DNA of 64,000 bases from Dyella dinghuensis (GCF_003977615.1 NZ_RYZR01000007.1:496001-560000); one strand, 5' to 3'. Positions 37,301 to 46,156 are shown, numbered from the stretch's first letter. Notes: a model not told the origin generated them from the sequence alone. Numbers and translations: made by a program.

Positions 37301-37433
37301 CCGCGTGGCGCCGTATTTCTACGGTGGATTCGAAGTAGGCAGCAGCATCAACACCGATACGCTGTATGCGTACAACCCGTCCTACGACTACGGACGGTTC
37401 GTCTATCTGCGCTACAGCCAGAAGTTCGATTGA
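34374..37433 (+). CDS. TonB-dependent outer-membrane receptor (Oar-like)
   Basis: A 1019-residue ligand-gated porin. A signal peptide ends at GSAYAQ (about residue 28). A low-complexity Ala/Pro/Thr linker follows, then a TonB-box-like LQTVTVTGSLI segment, the plug domain (about 80-210; LRNLGAQRSLVLLDGKRV, IYGSDAIAGVVNIVTKKDF) and a 22-strand barrel ending VYLRYSQKFD. Barrels of this type are common and numerous in xanthomonads and often take up oligosaccharides or peptides. The ligand here is unknown. ATG 34374 is preceded by GGGGAG; the next codon is also ATG. A perfect terminator follows. Confidence 0.93.
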   Translation: MMKIQRKKLLCVLICGTFAGVMGSAYAQTTTSVAQQTGPSPQPATPAQTSQTTTAAPAPAPAPKVLQTVTVTGSLIRSVDVEMAQPVVTITSQDIQKQGFATVGQLLQNLTSASTPDISKSDPDEAGPDVGGSYIDLRNLGAQRSLVLLDGKRVGTSFDGFTNLDTIPVSIIDHIDVLADGASAIYGSDAIAGVVNIVTKKDFNGAEVDVYNGKYLPHGDGDQGQYSVLFGKKYNNGEIELAAQYQKQDSISAGDRPYSAYPETNNYPLNGWSSLGPQGQYFDSAGNIWVLNNGGNSRNINDYHLFQQPTYANNGLVTNTGDYYNVNPYNTLLSSTNMKNLFAQGHYDINKNLTANFTASYNEQGSTNELAGFPLSTYALFSQQFPQYDDMELSSQSYYNPTNAPGQTPTDLAFQRYVQELPRLSSNKVENVRFSLGLEGNFGIGEHLFNWDAYYYDTRYEGTILETGNFSLPNLANALGPSFQASNGSIECGTPGNVIAGCVPLDALGRYTTAMLNYVAVNGYEHYGSYEKGPQVDFSGDLYALPAGDLTFAVGASHRNVSGYDTPDVPSAEGLTTNLAGAATAGGYNVSETWLEVNVPLLKDLPMAQSLSLDVADRFSHYSNFGGTNNSQYKLTWKPIDDVMIRGSYGTGFRAPTVGDLFGGVSTTYPGYNDPCDVVYGLARYNSTVARNCSNGVGGQPALNQNALNAAGLGNEFPNGFQQEQAPGIPVTAPGGAPVYAPFTEGGNPHLRPETSKSSQIGIVYSPSYITGFNATLDHFHYIVRNVISSISPNEVLNNCYQLGIAADCALFQRTAADDYQVSSLFSSEENQGFLDVAGYDVDLSYAIPKFSFGQFTLDSKSTYYTHNNTEQYEGVPVTYNNGFSSYWRVRSNFTIGWDYKNFDVQWTLRYYSPLKEGCYNPAYSAFPCTLPNYYLPGAGVTPVTQIPSVTFNDVQVSWKTPWNGTISLGANNVFNRVAPYFYGGFEVGSSINTDTLYAYNPSYDYGRFVYLRYSQKFD

Positions 37434-37442
37434 TCAGGGCAA

Positions 37443-37474
37443 AACGCCCTCCCCATCGAGGGGAGGGCGTTTTT
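37443..37474 (+). terminator. Rho-independent terminator after the TonB receptor
   Basis: A perfect 12-bp stem AACGCCCTCCCC / GGGGAGGGCGTT with a 5-nt loop is followed by a T run. It ends the receptor transcript before hrpA. Confidence 0.92.
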
Positions 37475-37576
37475 CGCTCGATTATTTGAGTGGCAAGCAC
37501 TTATCCATGTGAAGCACGCCGGTGAGCCGGGGTGTGGAGGTGCGGGCGACAGTCAGAAGTTATCATGTACGCCTGC

Positions 37577-40500
37577 ATGAGCGATACGACACCCAACACC
37601 CCCTCCGTCTCTCCGGAAGCCCGCCTGCGCTCGTTGCGCAAATTGCTGGATTCGGTCTCCAGCCGCGATTTCGGACGGCTGCTGGGCCGCTGGCGCGGCT
37701 TGTCGCGCCGACCGGACGAGAAAAAGCTGCAGGCGCTTGCCGCCGACATCGCCGCTTCGGCTGCGCGGAGGCAGCTGCGTGCGCAAAACAAACCGCCGAT
37801 TCGCCTGGACGAGTCGTTGCCCATCACTGCGCGCGCGGATGAGATCGTCAAACTGATCCGCGAGCACCAGGTCGTGGTGATTGCCGGCGAGACCGGTTCG
37901 GGCAAGACCACGCAGCTGCCCAAGTTGTGCCTTGCCGCCGGCCGCGGCGAAGCGGGCATGATCGGTTGCACGCAGCCGCGTCGCCTGGCGGCGCGCTCGG
38001 TGGCGCGTCGCGTCGCGGAAGAACTGGGTACGCAGCTGGGCGACAAGGTCGGTTTTCAGGTGCGCTTTACCGATCAGGTTTCCGAGCAAAGCCTGATCAA
38101 ATTCATGACCGACGGCATTCTGTTGGCGGAGACGCAAGGCGACCCGTGGTTGTCGGCCTACGACACGATCATCATCGACGAAGCGCACGAGCGCAGTCTC
38201 AACATCGATTTTCTGCTCGGTTATCTCAAGCGTCTGGCGGTAAAGCGACCGGAGCTGAAGATTATCGTCACCTCCGCCACGATCGATACCGCGCGTTTCG
38301 CGGAACATTTTGGCGGCGCGCCAGTGGTGTCCGTCGAAGGCCGTGCGTATCCGGTGGAGGTGCGGTGGCGTTCCACCGATGAGGTCGCTGCGCGTCGCAA
38401 TCAGCGAGCCTCGGACATGCAGCAAGGGAGCGCCGAGCACATTGCCGCGGTGCTCGATGAAATTACGCACGACGATCCGCGCGGCGATGTACTGATCTTC
38501 ATGCCTGGTGAGCGCGAAATCCGCGATACGCATCTGATGTTGTCGCGCCGTCAGTATCGGGAGACGGAAATCCTGCCGCTGTATGCGCGGCTATCGGCGA
38601 CCGATCAGGATCGCGTTTTCAAGCCGGGGCCGAAGCGGCACATTGTGCTGGCCACGAATGTGGCGGAGACGTCACTCACGGTGCCGCGCATTCGCTACGT
38701 GATCGATACCGGTACGGCACGCGTGAAGCGTTACAGCCAGCGCAGTCAGCTCGAACGTCTGCACGTCGAGCCGATATCGCAAGCCGCAGCCGATCAGCGC
38801 AAAGGCCGATGCGGGCGAGTAGGCCCAGGCATCTGCTATCGCCTGTACGACGAAGCCGATTATGCAGCGCGGCCGGCATACACCGACCCGGAGTTGCTCC
38901 GCTCCTCGCTCGCGAACGTCATCCTGCGCATGCTCTCGCTGCAGTTGGGCGAAGTGGATGAGTTTCCGTTCTTGGAATCGCCTGATACACGCGTCGTGGC
39001 GGATGGCTATCGCCGACTGGCGGAAATCGGCGCCATCGACGAGAAACGGCAGCTCAGCGTTATCGGCCGCACGCTGGCGCGTTTGCCGATCGACGTGCAG
39101 CTCGCGCGCATGCTGGTGGAAGCCAACACGCTTGGAAGCTTGCGCGAATTGCTGACCGTCGTGGCCTTCCTGAGCATTCAGGACCCACGTGAGCGTCCTG
39201 CCGATGCGCGGCAGCAGGCAGATGCGGCGCACGCCGTGTTTGCCGATCCGAAATCCGACATCGTTGGCGTGTTGAACCTCTGGCGCGACTACGACAGCGC
39301 GCATGAGGAGCTGACGCAATCGAAGTTGCGTGACTGGTGCTCACGTCACTTCCTGAGTTTCCTGCGCATGCGCGAGTGGCGTGAGCTGCATCGACAATTG
39401 TTGTTGGTGACGCAGGAGCTTGGCTGGCGTTTCACTTCCACCCTCGCCGAAAATACCCCCTCTCCCCCTCGGGGAGAGGGTCGGGGTGAGGGGGCAGTCT
39501 CGCGAGGCGTCTCAGGTGCTCAAGCAAAAGAATCAATTAAGAGCCGCGCTGATAAACATTCGCGCAAGTCCGAACCCCTCACCCCAACCCTCTCCCCGGA
39601 GGGGAGAGGGGGCGATGGCGAAGCTGAGCGTTTGTACGAAGCAGTGCACCGCAGCCTGCTCGCTGGGTTGCCCACACAGGTCGGACACAAAGACGAAAAG
39701 GGCATTTACCGTGGCACGCGCGAACGCCGCTTCCAGGTCTTTCTCGGCTCAGCGTTAGCCAAGACGCCACCCAACTGGGTGTTTGCCGCGCAGATTCTGG
39801 ATATCGGCGGACGCGTGTGGGGCATGATGTGTGCACGCATCGAACCGCTATGGATCGAGCAGCAAGCCGCGCATCTGTTGCGTGGGACGTGCCGAGATGC
39901 GCATTGGTCGCGCAAACGCGGCACCGTCGTGGCGTATGAACAAATCAGCCTCTTCGGCCTGACATTGGTCGAGCGTCGGCCCGTGACGTTCCAGCAACAG
40001 GATCCGGCGCTGGCTCACGACATCTTCCTGCGTGAAGCCCTGGCACGCTGCGATATCGACACGCGCGCTGATTTCGTCCGCGTCAACCAGCGCGTGCTGG
40101 AGGATGCGCAAGGTATCGAAGCGCGGCAACGTCGCGAAGGTCTGATTCGCCACGAAGACGATCTGGTCGATTTCTTCCGTGGAAAATTGCCGCAAGACAT
40201 CGCCAGTTCGCGCGCGCTGGACGCGTGGTATCGCAATGCGCGCCCTGCCGAGCAGGCCGCTTTGCGCTGGTCGATCGACGATGTGATGGTCGGCGGTTCG
40301 GGTCTGGACCCTAAAGCCTTTCCTGCCTCGCTGGATGTTCCGCCGCAACGCTATCGGCTGGAATACCGGTTTGTTCCTGGTGATGATGCCGATGGCGTCA
40401 CGCTTCATCTGCCGCTGGCCATGCTCAATGCATTGCCCGCTGCACGCTGCGAGTGGTTGGTGCCGGGTTTGCTGGGCGAGAAAGTCGCCGAATTGATTCG

Positions 40501-41650
40501 CGGGTTGCCGAAGGTGCTTCGCCGCAACTTTGTCCCTGCGCCGGATTTTGCGCGCGCCTTTGTCGAAGCGGAAACGCCGCGCGACGAGTCGCTGGTCAAA
40601 GTGCTGGTGTCATTCCTGAAACGCACGACTGGCGTCGACGTGAGCGCGGATGATTTCGCTGGCATCCAGTTGTCGCCGCATTTCTCCATGCGTTATCGCC
40701 TGCACGATGAAAAGGGTCGCACGCTAGCCAGCGGCCGCGACCTTGCCGCGTTGCGCGGCCAGTGGGAAGGGCAGGCGCGCGAGGCTTTCTCGCGCAAGAC
40801 CGATATTGAACTCACCCGCGAAGACGTCACCAGCTGGGACTTCGAAGAAATTCCAGAGCAAGTTCGATCCGACGGCGGATTGCTGGCGTTCCCCGCGTTG
40901 GTCGATCTCCGTGAAGCCGTCGCGCTGCGCGTCTTCGAACGTCGTGATGAGGCGCTGGCAGCACATCTGAAGGGCGTGGAACGTTTGCTGCGCAATGCGC
41001 TGGCCAGCGATGTGAAACAGGCGCGCCGGCGTCTGCCAATTGCCAATGCGCTGTCGCTGAAATACGCGCCACTCGGCAGCATCGACGGTTTGCGCGACGA
41101 TCTCGTCGAGGGCGGGTTTACCGATCTGCTCGAAACCCAGCACCTCAATGTGCGCAGCGCCGCTGCGTTCGAAGCGCTTCGCACCCACAGCGCACGGGAA
41201 TTGTTCGGTTCGGCGATTGAACGGTTGAAGTTGGCCGAACCCATTATCGAGGCCCAGGCCGAACTGAAACCGTGGTTGCAGCCGCCACTGCTCGGATTTG
41301 CGCGCGCCAGTTATGACGATCTGGAAGAACAACTTGACGTATTGCTTGCGCCGGGCATTCTCCGGGAGCTGTCGACCGCACGGTTGGCGCACTTCCCGCG
41401 TTACCTGAAAGCGATGCGCCTGCGCGCTGAACGCCTTCGTCAGGATCCCACGCGCGACCAGCAACGCATGCTGCAGGTGCTGCCTTACTGGCGCGAATAT
41501 CTCAATCATCGCGCTGCAGGTGATACGGGTCTGGATGAGTTGCGCTGGCTGATCGAAGAGTGGCGCGTGTCGCTGTTCGCCCAGGAACTGAAAACGCCTG
41601 AACCGGTGTCCGCCAAGCGTCTCGCGAAAGCCTTGGAATCCATCCGTTAG
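37577..41650 (+). CDS. hrpA: ATP-dependent RNA helicase HrpA with an in-frame repeat insertion
   Basis: A DEAH-box helicase acting on RNA and ribosomes. From ATG 37577 it has 1357 residues (an ATG at 37565 is possible; E. coli HrpA has about 1300). Walker A is GETGSGKT with Lys110, and the DEAH box is at 201-204 (IIDEAHERS). Helicase-C, HA2, OB and the DUF3418 C-terminal domain follow. Residues about 627-678 (SPPRGEGRGEG through LTPTLSPEGRGG) are translated from a complete palindromic repeat pair. They separate the region ending GWRFTSTLAEN from the conserved YEAVHRSLLAGL, so the insertion lengthens a loop without breaking the frame. Confidence 0.93.
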   Translation: MSDTTPNTPSVSPEARLRSLRKLLDSVSSRDFGRLLGRWRGLSRRPDEKKLQALAADIAASAARRQLRAQNKPPIRLDESLPITARADEIVKLIREHQVVVIAGETGSGKTTQLPKLCLAAGRGEAGMIGCTQPRRLAARSVARRVAEELGTQLGDKVGFQVRFTDQVSEQSLIKFMTDGILLAETQGDPWLSAYDTIIIDEAHERSLNIDFLLGYLKRLAVKRPELKIIVTSATIDTARFAEHFGGAPVVSVEGRAYPVEVRWRSTDEVAARRNQRASDMQQGSAEHIAAVLDEITHDDPRGDVLIFMPGEREIRDTHLMLSRRQYRETEILPLYARLSATDQDRVFKPGPKRHIVLATNVAETSLTVPRIRYVIDTGTARVKRYSQRSQLERLHVEPISQAAADQRKGRCGRVGPGICYRLYDEADYAARPAYTDPELLRSSLANVILRMLSLQLGEVDEFPFLESPDTRVVADGYRRLAEIGAIDEKRQLSVIGRTLARLPIDVQLARMLVEANTLGSLRELLTVVAFLSIQDPRERPADARQQADAAHAVFADPKSDIVGVLNLWRDYDSAHEELTQSKLRDWCSRHFLSFLRMREWRELHRQLLLVTQELGWRFTSTLAENTPSPPRGEGRGEGAVSRGVSGAQAKESIKSRADKHSRKSEPLTPTLSPEGRGGDGEAERLYEAVHRSLLAGLPTQVGHKDEKGIYRGTRERRFQVFLGSALAKTPPNWVFAAQILDIGGRVWGMMCARIEPLWIEQQAAHLLRGTCRDAHWSRKRGTVVAYEQISLFGLTLVERRPVTFQQQDPALAHDIFLREALARCDIDTRADFVRVNQRVLEDAQGIEARQRREGLIRHEDDLVDFFRGKLPQDIASSRALDAWYRNARPAEQAALRWSIDDVMVGGSGLDPKAFPASLDVPPQRYRLEYRFVPGDDADGVTLHLPLAMLNALPAARCEWLVPGLLGEKVAELIRGLPKVLRRNFVPAPDFARAFVEAETPRDESLVKVLVSFLKRTTGVDVSADDFAGIQLSPHFSMRYRLHDEKGRTLASGRDLAALRGQWEGQAREAFSRKTDIELTREDVTSWDFEEIPEQVRSDGGLLAFPALVDLREAVALRVFERRDEALAAHLKGVERLLRNALASDVKQARRRLPIANALSLKYAPLGSIDGLRDDLVEGGFTDLLETQHLNVRSAAAFEALRTHSARELFGSAIERLKLAEPIIEAQAELKPWLQPPLLGFARASYDDLEEQLDVLLAPGILRELSTARLAHFPRYLKAMRLRAERLRQDPTRDQQRMLQVLPYWREYLNHRAAGDTGLDELRWLIEEWRVSLFAQELKTPEPVSAKRLAKALESIR
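39458..39610. repeat. Palindromic repeat pair inside hrpA (forward-reverse), read in frame
   Basis: Hairpins CCCTCTCCCC-CTC-GGGGAGAGGG (39458-39480) and CCCTCTCCCC-GGA-GGGGAGAGGG (39588-39610) flank inner arms GTCGGGGTGAGGGGGCAGT and AACCCCTCACCCCAACC. The pair is 153 bp, exactly 51 codons, and has no stop in the helicase frame. Confidence 0.93.
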
Positions 41651-41690
41651 ACCTATCCCCGCGCGGCGCGGCTGGCGTTATGCTGACCCC

Positions 41691-41717
41691 TCACGCGGCA
41701 TGATCCGCATGCCGTGA
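41691..41717 (+). promoter_or_regulatory. Inverted repeat overlapping the relA start region
   Basis: CGGCATG-ATCCG-CATGCCG (41696-41714) is a perfect 7-bp dyad that can be extended with TCA/TGA around a CG bulge. It ends at the first base of the GTG candidate start (41714) and lies 24 bp before the ATG candidate (41738). A hairpin here could modulate relA translation. Confidence 0.35.
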
Positions 41718-43864
41718 CGCATGGGAACAACGCAACGATGGTGCACGCCACGACCACTGCTGCCGGACACCTTGCGGCGTGGCAGGCTCGTGCCGGCACG
41801 CTGCCATCGGTGCTATCCGACGTACTGGCAGTCTGCGCGCAGAATGGCGTCAACGAGCGCGAATGCGGCGATGTGCTCGATCTGCTGGCGATGCTCGGAT
41901 GCGATGCGCAGACGCAGGCAGCGGCGTTGTGGTTCGAGATCGCGCGGCATCACCCGCTAGTGTGGGAGCAGCAGGCGTCTTTGCTGAAAGAGGATGTGCA
42001 GCGTCTCGTCGCGGGTCAGATGGCGGCAGAGCGCGTATGGGCACTGCATGCACAGCGTCCGCCCGAAGGCGGTTCCGAAGGCTTGCGGCGACTGCTGCTG
42101 GCCATCATCCGCGACCTGCGCGTGGTCTTCATTCTGCTCGCGCGTCAGCTGGCGCGGATGCGTGCGGCAAGCATCCTGCCGGAGACGGAGCGACAGGAGT
42201 TGGCTCGACTCACCCGCGATATCCATTCGCCGCTCGCCAATCGGCTCGGTATCTGGCAACTGAAGTGGGAGCTGGAAGACCTGGCGTTCCGCTATCTGCA
42301 ACCGGACGTCTACAAGCGCATTGCCAAGTTGCTCGACGAACGTCGTGGCGACCGCGAAGTGTTTATCCGCGAAACGCTCACGGAACTGGGCGATGCGCTC
42401 AAAGCCGCGGATATTCGCGCGGATCTGGCGGGACGCCCCAAGCACATCTTCTCCATCTGGAAAAAGATGCAACGCAAGGCGGTCGAGTTTTCCGATCTTT
42501 ACGACATTCGCGCGGTGCGCGTGCTGGTCGATAATGTGGCCGACTGTTACGGCGCGCTGGGCATCGTCCATGCGTTGTGGCCGCATTTGCCGGGCGAATT
42601 CGACGACTACGTGGCACGGCCCAAAAGCAACGGTTATCGTTCATTGCACACGGCGGTGATCGGTCCGCATAGCAAGACACTGGAAGTGCAGATTCGCACG
42701 CACGAAATGCATCGCGCCAACGAGCTGGGTGTGGCGGCGCATTGGCGTTACAAGGAAGGCGGCGGTGGCGACGCCGACTTCGAGGCGAAGATCGCCTGGA
42801 TGCGCAAGTTGCTGGAGCCGCGCAATGATGATGGCGAACTCGCCGCGGACTTGCAGACGGAGCTGCTGGAAGATCGCGTTTACGTCCTCACGCCTAAAGG
42901 CGAGGTGTTCGATCTTCCGCATGGCGCGACGGTGCTCGATTTCGCATATCACGTGCACACCGAGGTGGGGCATCGTTGTCGCGGTGCCAAGGTCAATGGC
43001 CGTATCGTGCCGTTGACGCATCAGCCGCACAGCGGCGATCGCATTGAAATTCTCACTGCAAAGATTGCCGAACCCAGCCGCGATTGGCTATCGGTGCATC
43101 ATGGTTATCTCAACACCAGTCGTGCGCGCGACAAGGTGCGTGCATGGTTTCGCCGCAGTGCGCATGAGGCCAATCTTGCGGCTGGCCGTGCATTGTTTGA
43201 ACGCGAACTCAAGCGGCTGGCGATGCCGGAAGCCGATCTGATCAAGCTGCCCGCTTTGTTCAATCTGCAAACGCATGATGAGTTGTTGATTGCGCTTGCG
43301 CTGGGCGAAATCAGTCCTGGGCAGGTGTCGCGCGTGATGCAGGAGGCGATGGAGCCGCCTGAGCCGGAGACTGCGCCGGTTACCGCGCGGCCGACGGTGT
43401 TCGATCACAGTGCCATCAGCATCGAAGGCGTTGGCAACTTGCTGACGGTGCTGGCGCGTTGCTGTCAGCCTTTGCCAGGCGATCCGGTGCGTGGGTTTAT
43501 TACGCGTACACGCGGTGTGTCGGTGCACCGCGCCAATTGCGTGAGTCTTGCACGGTTGGCGCGGCGCGATCCGGATCGGGTGATCGAGGTGAGTTGGGGG
43601 CAGGCGGCGGCGCAGGCGTATGAGGTGAATGTTCAGCTCAATGGGTATGACCGCAAGGGATTGCAGAAGGATGTAGTGGGTGTGATCAGCAACGCGAATA
43701 TCGGGATTATTGCGTCGTCCAGCCGGTTGTTTGCGGCGACTGGAGAGGTGGAGATGCGCTATACGTTGCGGGTTCGGGATTTTGAGCAGTTGTCGGCGTT
43801 GTTGGATCGGTTGGCGGCGTTGCCGAATGTGGTGGAGGCTAGGCGCATCGGGGCTGGTAATTAG
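41714..43864 (+). CDS. relA: GTP pyrophosphokinase RelA (ppGpp synthetase, monofunctional)
   Basis: A 716-residue RelA/SpoT homolog that makes (p)ppGpp on stalled ribosomes. The N-terminal hydrolase-like domain lacks the HDxxED metal motif (WFEIARHHPLVWEQ stands in its place). The synthetase domain carries EFDDYVARPKSNGYRSLHT, and its acidic ExDD signature is typical of synthetase-only RelA, in contrast to the RxKD of bifunctional enzymes. A TGS domain (VLTPKGEVFDLPHGATVLDF) and a C-terminal ACT domain complete it. The start is GTG 41714 or, nine codons in, ATG 41738. It follows hrpA after 63 bp. Confidence 0.93.
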   Translation: MTHGNNATMVHATTTAAGHLAAWQARAGTLPSVLSDVLAVCAQNGVNERECGDVLDLLAMLGCDAQTQAAALWFEIARHHPLVWEQQASLLKEDVQRLVAGQMAAERVWALHAQRPPEGGSEGLRRLLLAIIRDLRVVFILLARQLARMRAASILPETERQELARLTRDIHSPLANRLGIWQLKWELEDLAFRYLQPDVYKRIAKLLDERRGDREVFIRETLTELGDALKAADIRADLAGRPKHIFSIWKKMQRKAVEFSDLYDIRAVRVLVDNVADCYGALGIVHALWPHLPGEFDDYVARPKSNGYRSLHTAVIGPHSKTLEVQIRTHEMHRANELGVAAHWRYKEGGGGDADFEAKIAWMRKLLEPRNDDGELAADLQTELLEDRVYVLTPKGEVFDLPHGATVLDFAYHVHTEVGHRCRGAKVNGRIVPLTHQPHSGDRIEILTAKIAEPSRDWLSVHHGYLNTSRARDKVRAWFRRSAHEANLAAGRALFERELKRLAMPEADLIKLPALFNLQTHDELLIALALGEISPGQVSRVMQEAMEPPEPETAPVTARPTVFDHSAISIEGVGNLLTVLARCCQPLPGDPVRGFITRTRGVSVHRANCVSLARLARRDPDRVIEVSWGQAAAQAYEVNVQLNGYDRKGLQKDVVGVISNANIGIIASSSRLFAATGEVEMRYTLRVRDFEQLSALLDRLAALPNVVEARRIGAGN

Positions 43865-44452
43865 TTTTGCGTAGTGTTTTCAGCTTACGACTGCGTTTAT
43901 CTCGTCATCCCGCGTCACTGCTATCCCAGCAGGCCCTCATCGCCATTGCAGTTCCTCACCGTCATCCCAGCGAAGGCTGGGATCCAGTGTCGTTATCGTT
44001 TAGTCGTGCGCTATCGCTAGGTTGCTCGCCTTCGCGGCGGGCGTTTCGTCCGTCTGCCGACGGCCGAGTCACTTTTCTTTGCGTGACCAAAGAAAAGTAA
44101 CCCAAAGAAAGGGCACCCCGTATTCGGTGCTCTACGGGCTTCGCCCTTCGAGACCGTGAGAGGTGGCCGGGCTTTTCGACAGGGCTTCCTGCCCTGGCGA
44201 AAAGGAATCGGCATCCTTGCCGATTCCCCTGCGGGCCTTTTCGTCCCCCTCTCACTCACCGCATAAGGGGACCCGTGCGCGCTTCGCGCACTTTTTTAGA
44301 GCCAAATGCTTTAGAGCGAGAGCGTTTGTGGAGGTTAACGGTTATTTGACCGTCTTTACGGCTTGCCGCCAGTTGAACGCAACTTTATGCCGCCCCCTTG
44401 ATTGTGCGGCGCAATGTTAAGCTGGGCGTGTTGACTTGCCAGCTCACGAGCT
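43865..44452. repeat. Composite non-coding repeat block between relA and the membrane repeat protein
   Basis: This 588-bp gap has no convincing gene but is full of inverted repeats. ATCCCAGC-GAAG-GCTGGGAT lies at 43964-43983 (the widespread GTCATCCCAGCGAAGGCTGG type). ACTTTTCTTTG-CGTGAC-CAAAGAAAAGT lies at 44071-44098, followed by AACCCAAAGAAAGGGCACCCC. A 10-bp dyad GGAATCGGCA-TCCT-TGCCGATTCC lies near 44205-44230. Short ORFs here read repeat sequence and are not credible. The last 100 bp should hold the promoter of the next gene. Confidence 0.75.
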
Positions 44453-46156
44453 ATGAGCGGAAACCGCGACCCAAACGACACCGGATTTTCAGGCCGTACC
44501 GAACCGAAACTAGGTGATCTGGATCATCTGGATAAGCCGCGTGCGGCTGCGGAGCCGAATGACGGTTTGCCGCGGATGAATATCGAGCCGGGTTATCGTC
44601 GCAGTGGGCCGCCCAGCAAGAACAGAAACAAGAACAAGCGTGGTGGTCCCGGTAGGTGGGTGCCGCTGCTGGTTATTTTGGTTGCGGTGGCGGCAGGCGG
44701 CCTCTGGTTCTATCAGAACAATTTGCGCGGGTTGGTGCCGCGCACCGATTACGACGATGTTTTGCATCGCGCGCAGGTCGCCTTGCAGCAAGGCCATCTG
44801 GATGGTACGGATGGCACGAGCGCGCGCGAGTTGTTTGAAGCGGCGCGTGCGCTTGAACCGGACAACGACAGTGCGCGGCAAGGTCTCAACGATGTAGGCC
44901 GGGCGGAGATTGCGCGTGCCGATGCGGCGTTGCAGGCCGGTCATCTGGATGAAGCGCAGCAGGCGCTGACGAATGCGCGTGAGCTGCTTGGTGGCGGTAG
45001 CGATGTCGATCGCCTCACGCAGGCGATTGCGAAAGCACAGGTTTCGTCGGGTCAAACCACGACGTTGATCGAGCAGGCGCAAGATGCGTTGACCAACGGC
45101 AAGATCGATGGTCCGGATGGTGCCGGTGCGTTGTATCAGCGCGCATTGGCGGCCGATCCGGACAACGCGGTAGCGCGGCATGGCCTCGATCAAGTGGGTG
45201 ATGCACTGGCGGCGCAAATTCAGAAATCATTGGATGCGAGCGATGTCGCTGCAGCCTCGGCTGGCATCGATCATCTGTCGTCGTTGCTGCCCAATTATTC
45301 GCAACTGCCCACGCTGCGTGCGTCGTTGTCGGCATTGCAGACGCAGGCCAGCGGCGCGCTCACCGATGCGATCAATCAGGGCAACGATGCCTTGCGTGCC
45401 GGACGTATCGCGGGTGATGGCAATGACACGGCGCTGGCGCACTACAAGGCGGCGCTCGCCATCGATCCGAACAACGCCGAAGCGAAGGCCGGATTGGCAC
45501 AGGTCGCCGAAGCGCTGATCGTGCAAGCGAACGCTGCCATCGATAGCGGCGATACGGATCAGGCCAAGCAACTGTTGGCTGCTGCTGCGGATTTGACGCC
45601 GAAGTCGGCCGATCTGGTTGCAGCGCGTGCGCGGCTGGGTGGTCAATCCGCGAATGCCGGTGCGGACGATGCGGGCAACGACAACGCAGCGCCAACTGTT
45701 TCCAATCTGACGCCGCAGCAACAGGTGCAAGTGGCCAATATGGTGCAGCGAGCACAGGTCGCGGCGGCGCGCGGCAACATCATGTCGCCGCCGGGTGATT
45801 GCGCTTACGATCTTTATCGCGGCGCACTGTCGATCGATGGCAACAATCAGTCCGCGCTGACGGGTTTGCAAGGGTTACCGGGTCTGGTGCAGCAGCAATT
45901 CAATCAGGCGGTCAGCAGCGGCAATTTGAACAAGGCCGCAAGTCTGCTGGACGCGCTCGATAATCTTTCGCCGGGCGATACGAGTCTTCTGCAATCGCGT
46001 CAGCGCCTGGCGGATGCGTGGTTCGATCAGGCCGAGCAGCAGCTCGACAGCGGCGATCGCGGTAACGCGGTGATGTCGTTGCAGCAGGGCATGAAGCTGA
46101 TGCCTAACGATCAACGCGCGCAACAACTCCACGCACGCTTGCAGGGCGGTGGATGA
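44453..46156 (+). CDS. Membrane-anchored TPR-like repeat protein
   Basis: A 567-residue protein with a charged, disordered N-terminus (about 1-66), one transmembrane helix (WVPLLVILVAVAAGGLWFY, about 68-86) and a long periplasmic helical region. At least four related units of roughly 90-110 residues recur, each with a segment like ALALDPxNxxAxxGL (ARALEPDNDSARQGL, LAADPDNAVARHGL, LAIDPNNAEAKAGL, LSIDGNNQSALTGL). They look like TPR/Sel1-type solenoid repeats, suggesting a scaffold for protein interaction. No specific function is recognised. It overlaps the next gene by 4 bp (ATGA) and precedes PBP1B, so an envelope role is plausible. Confidence 0.75.
   Translation: MSGNRDPNDTGFSGRTEPKLGDLDHLDKPRAAAEPNDGLPRMNIEPGYRRSGPPSKNRNKNKRGGPGRWVPLLVILVAVAAGGLWFYQNNLRGLVPRTDYDDVLHRAQVALQQGHLDGTDGTSARELFEAARALEPDNDSARQGLNDVGRAEIARADAALQAGHLDEAQQALTNARELLGGGSDVDRLTQAIAKAQVSSGQTTTLIEQAQDALTNGKIDGPDGAGALYQRALAADPDNAVARHGLDQVGDALAAQIQKSLDASDVAAASAGIDHLSSLLPNYSQLPTLRASLSALQTQASGALTDAINQGNDALRAGRIAGDGNDTALAHYKAALAIDPNNAEAKAGLAQVAEALIVQANAAIDSGDTDQAKQLLAAAADLTPKSADLVAARARLGGQSANAGADDAGNDNAAPTVSNLTPQQQVQVANMVQRAQVAAARGNIMSPPGDCAYDLYRGALSIDGNNQSALTGLQGLPGLVQQQFNQAVSSGNLNKAASLLDALDNLSPGDTSLLQSRQRLADAWFDQAEQQLDSGDRGNAVMSLQQGMKLMPNDQRAQQLHARLQGGG

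Noticed and set aside
41779-42534. 251-codon plus-strand frame inside relA
   Set aside because: It is an out-of-frame shadow of the synthetase N-terminus with Arg/Ala/Gly-rich composition.
44017-44420. Short ORFs (about 80-100 codons) in the relA-downstream gap on both strands
   Set aside because: They translate inverted repeats of a dispersed family, overlap one another and have no ribosome-binding sites or domains.
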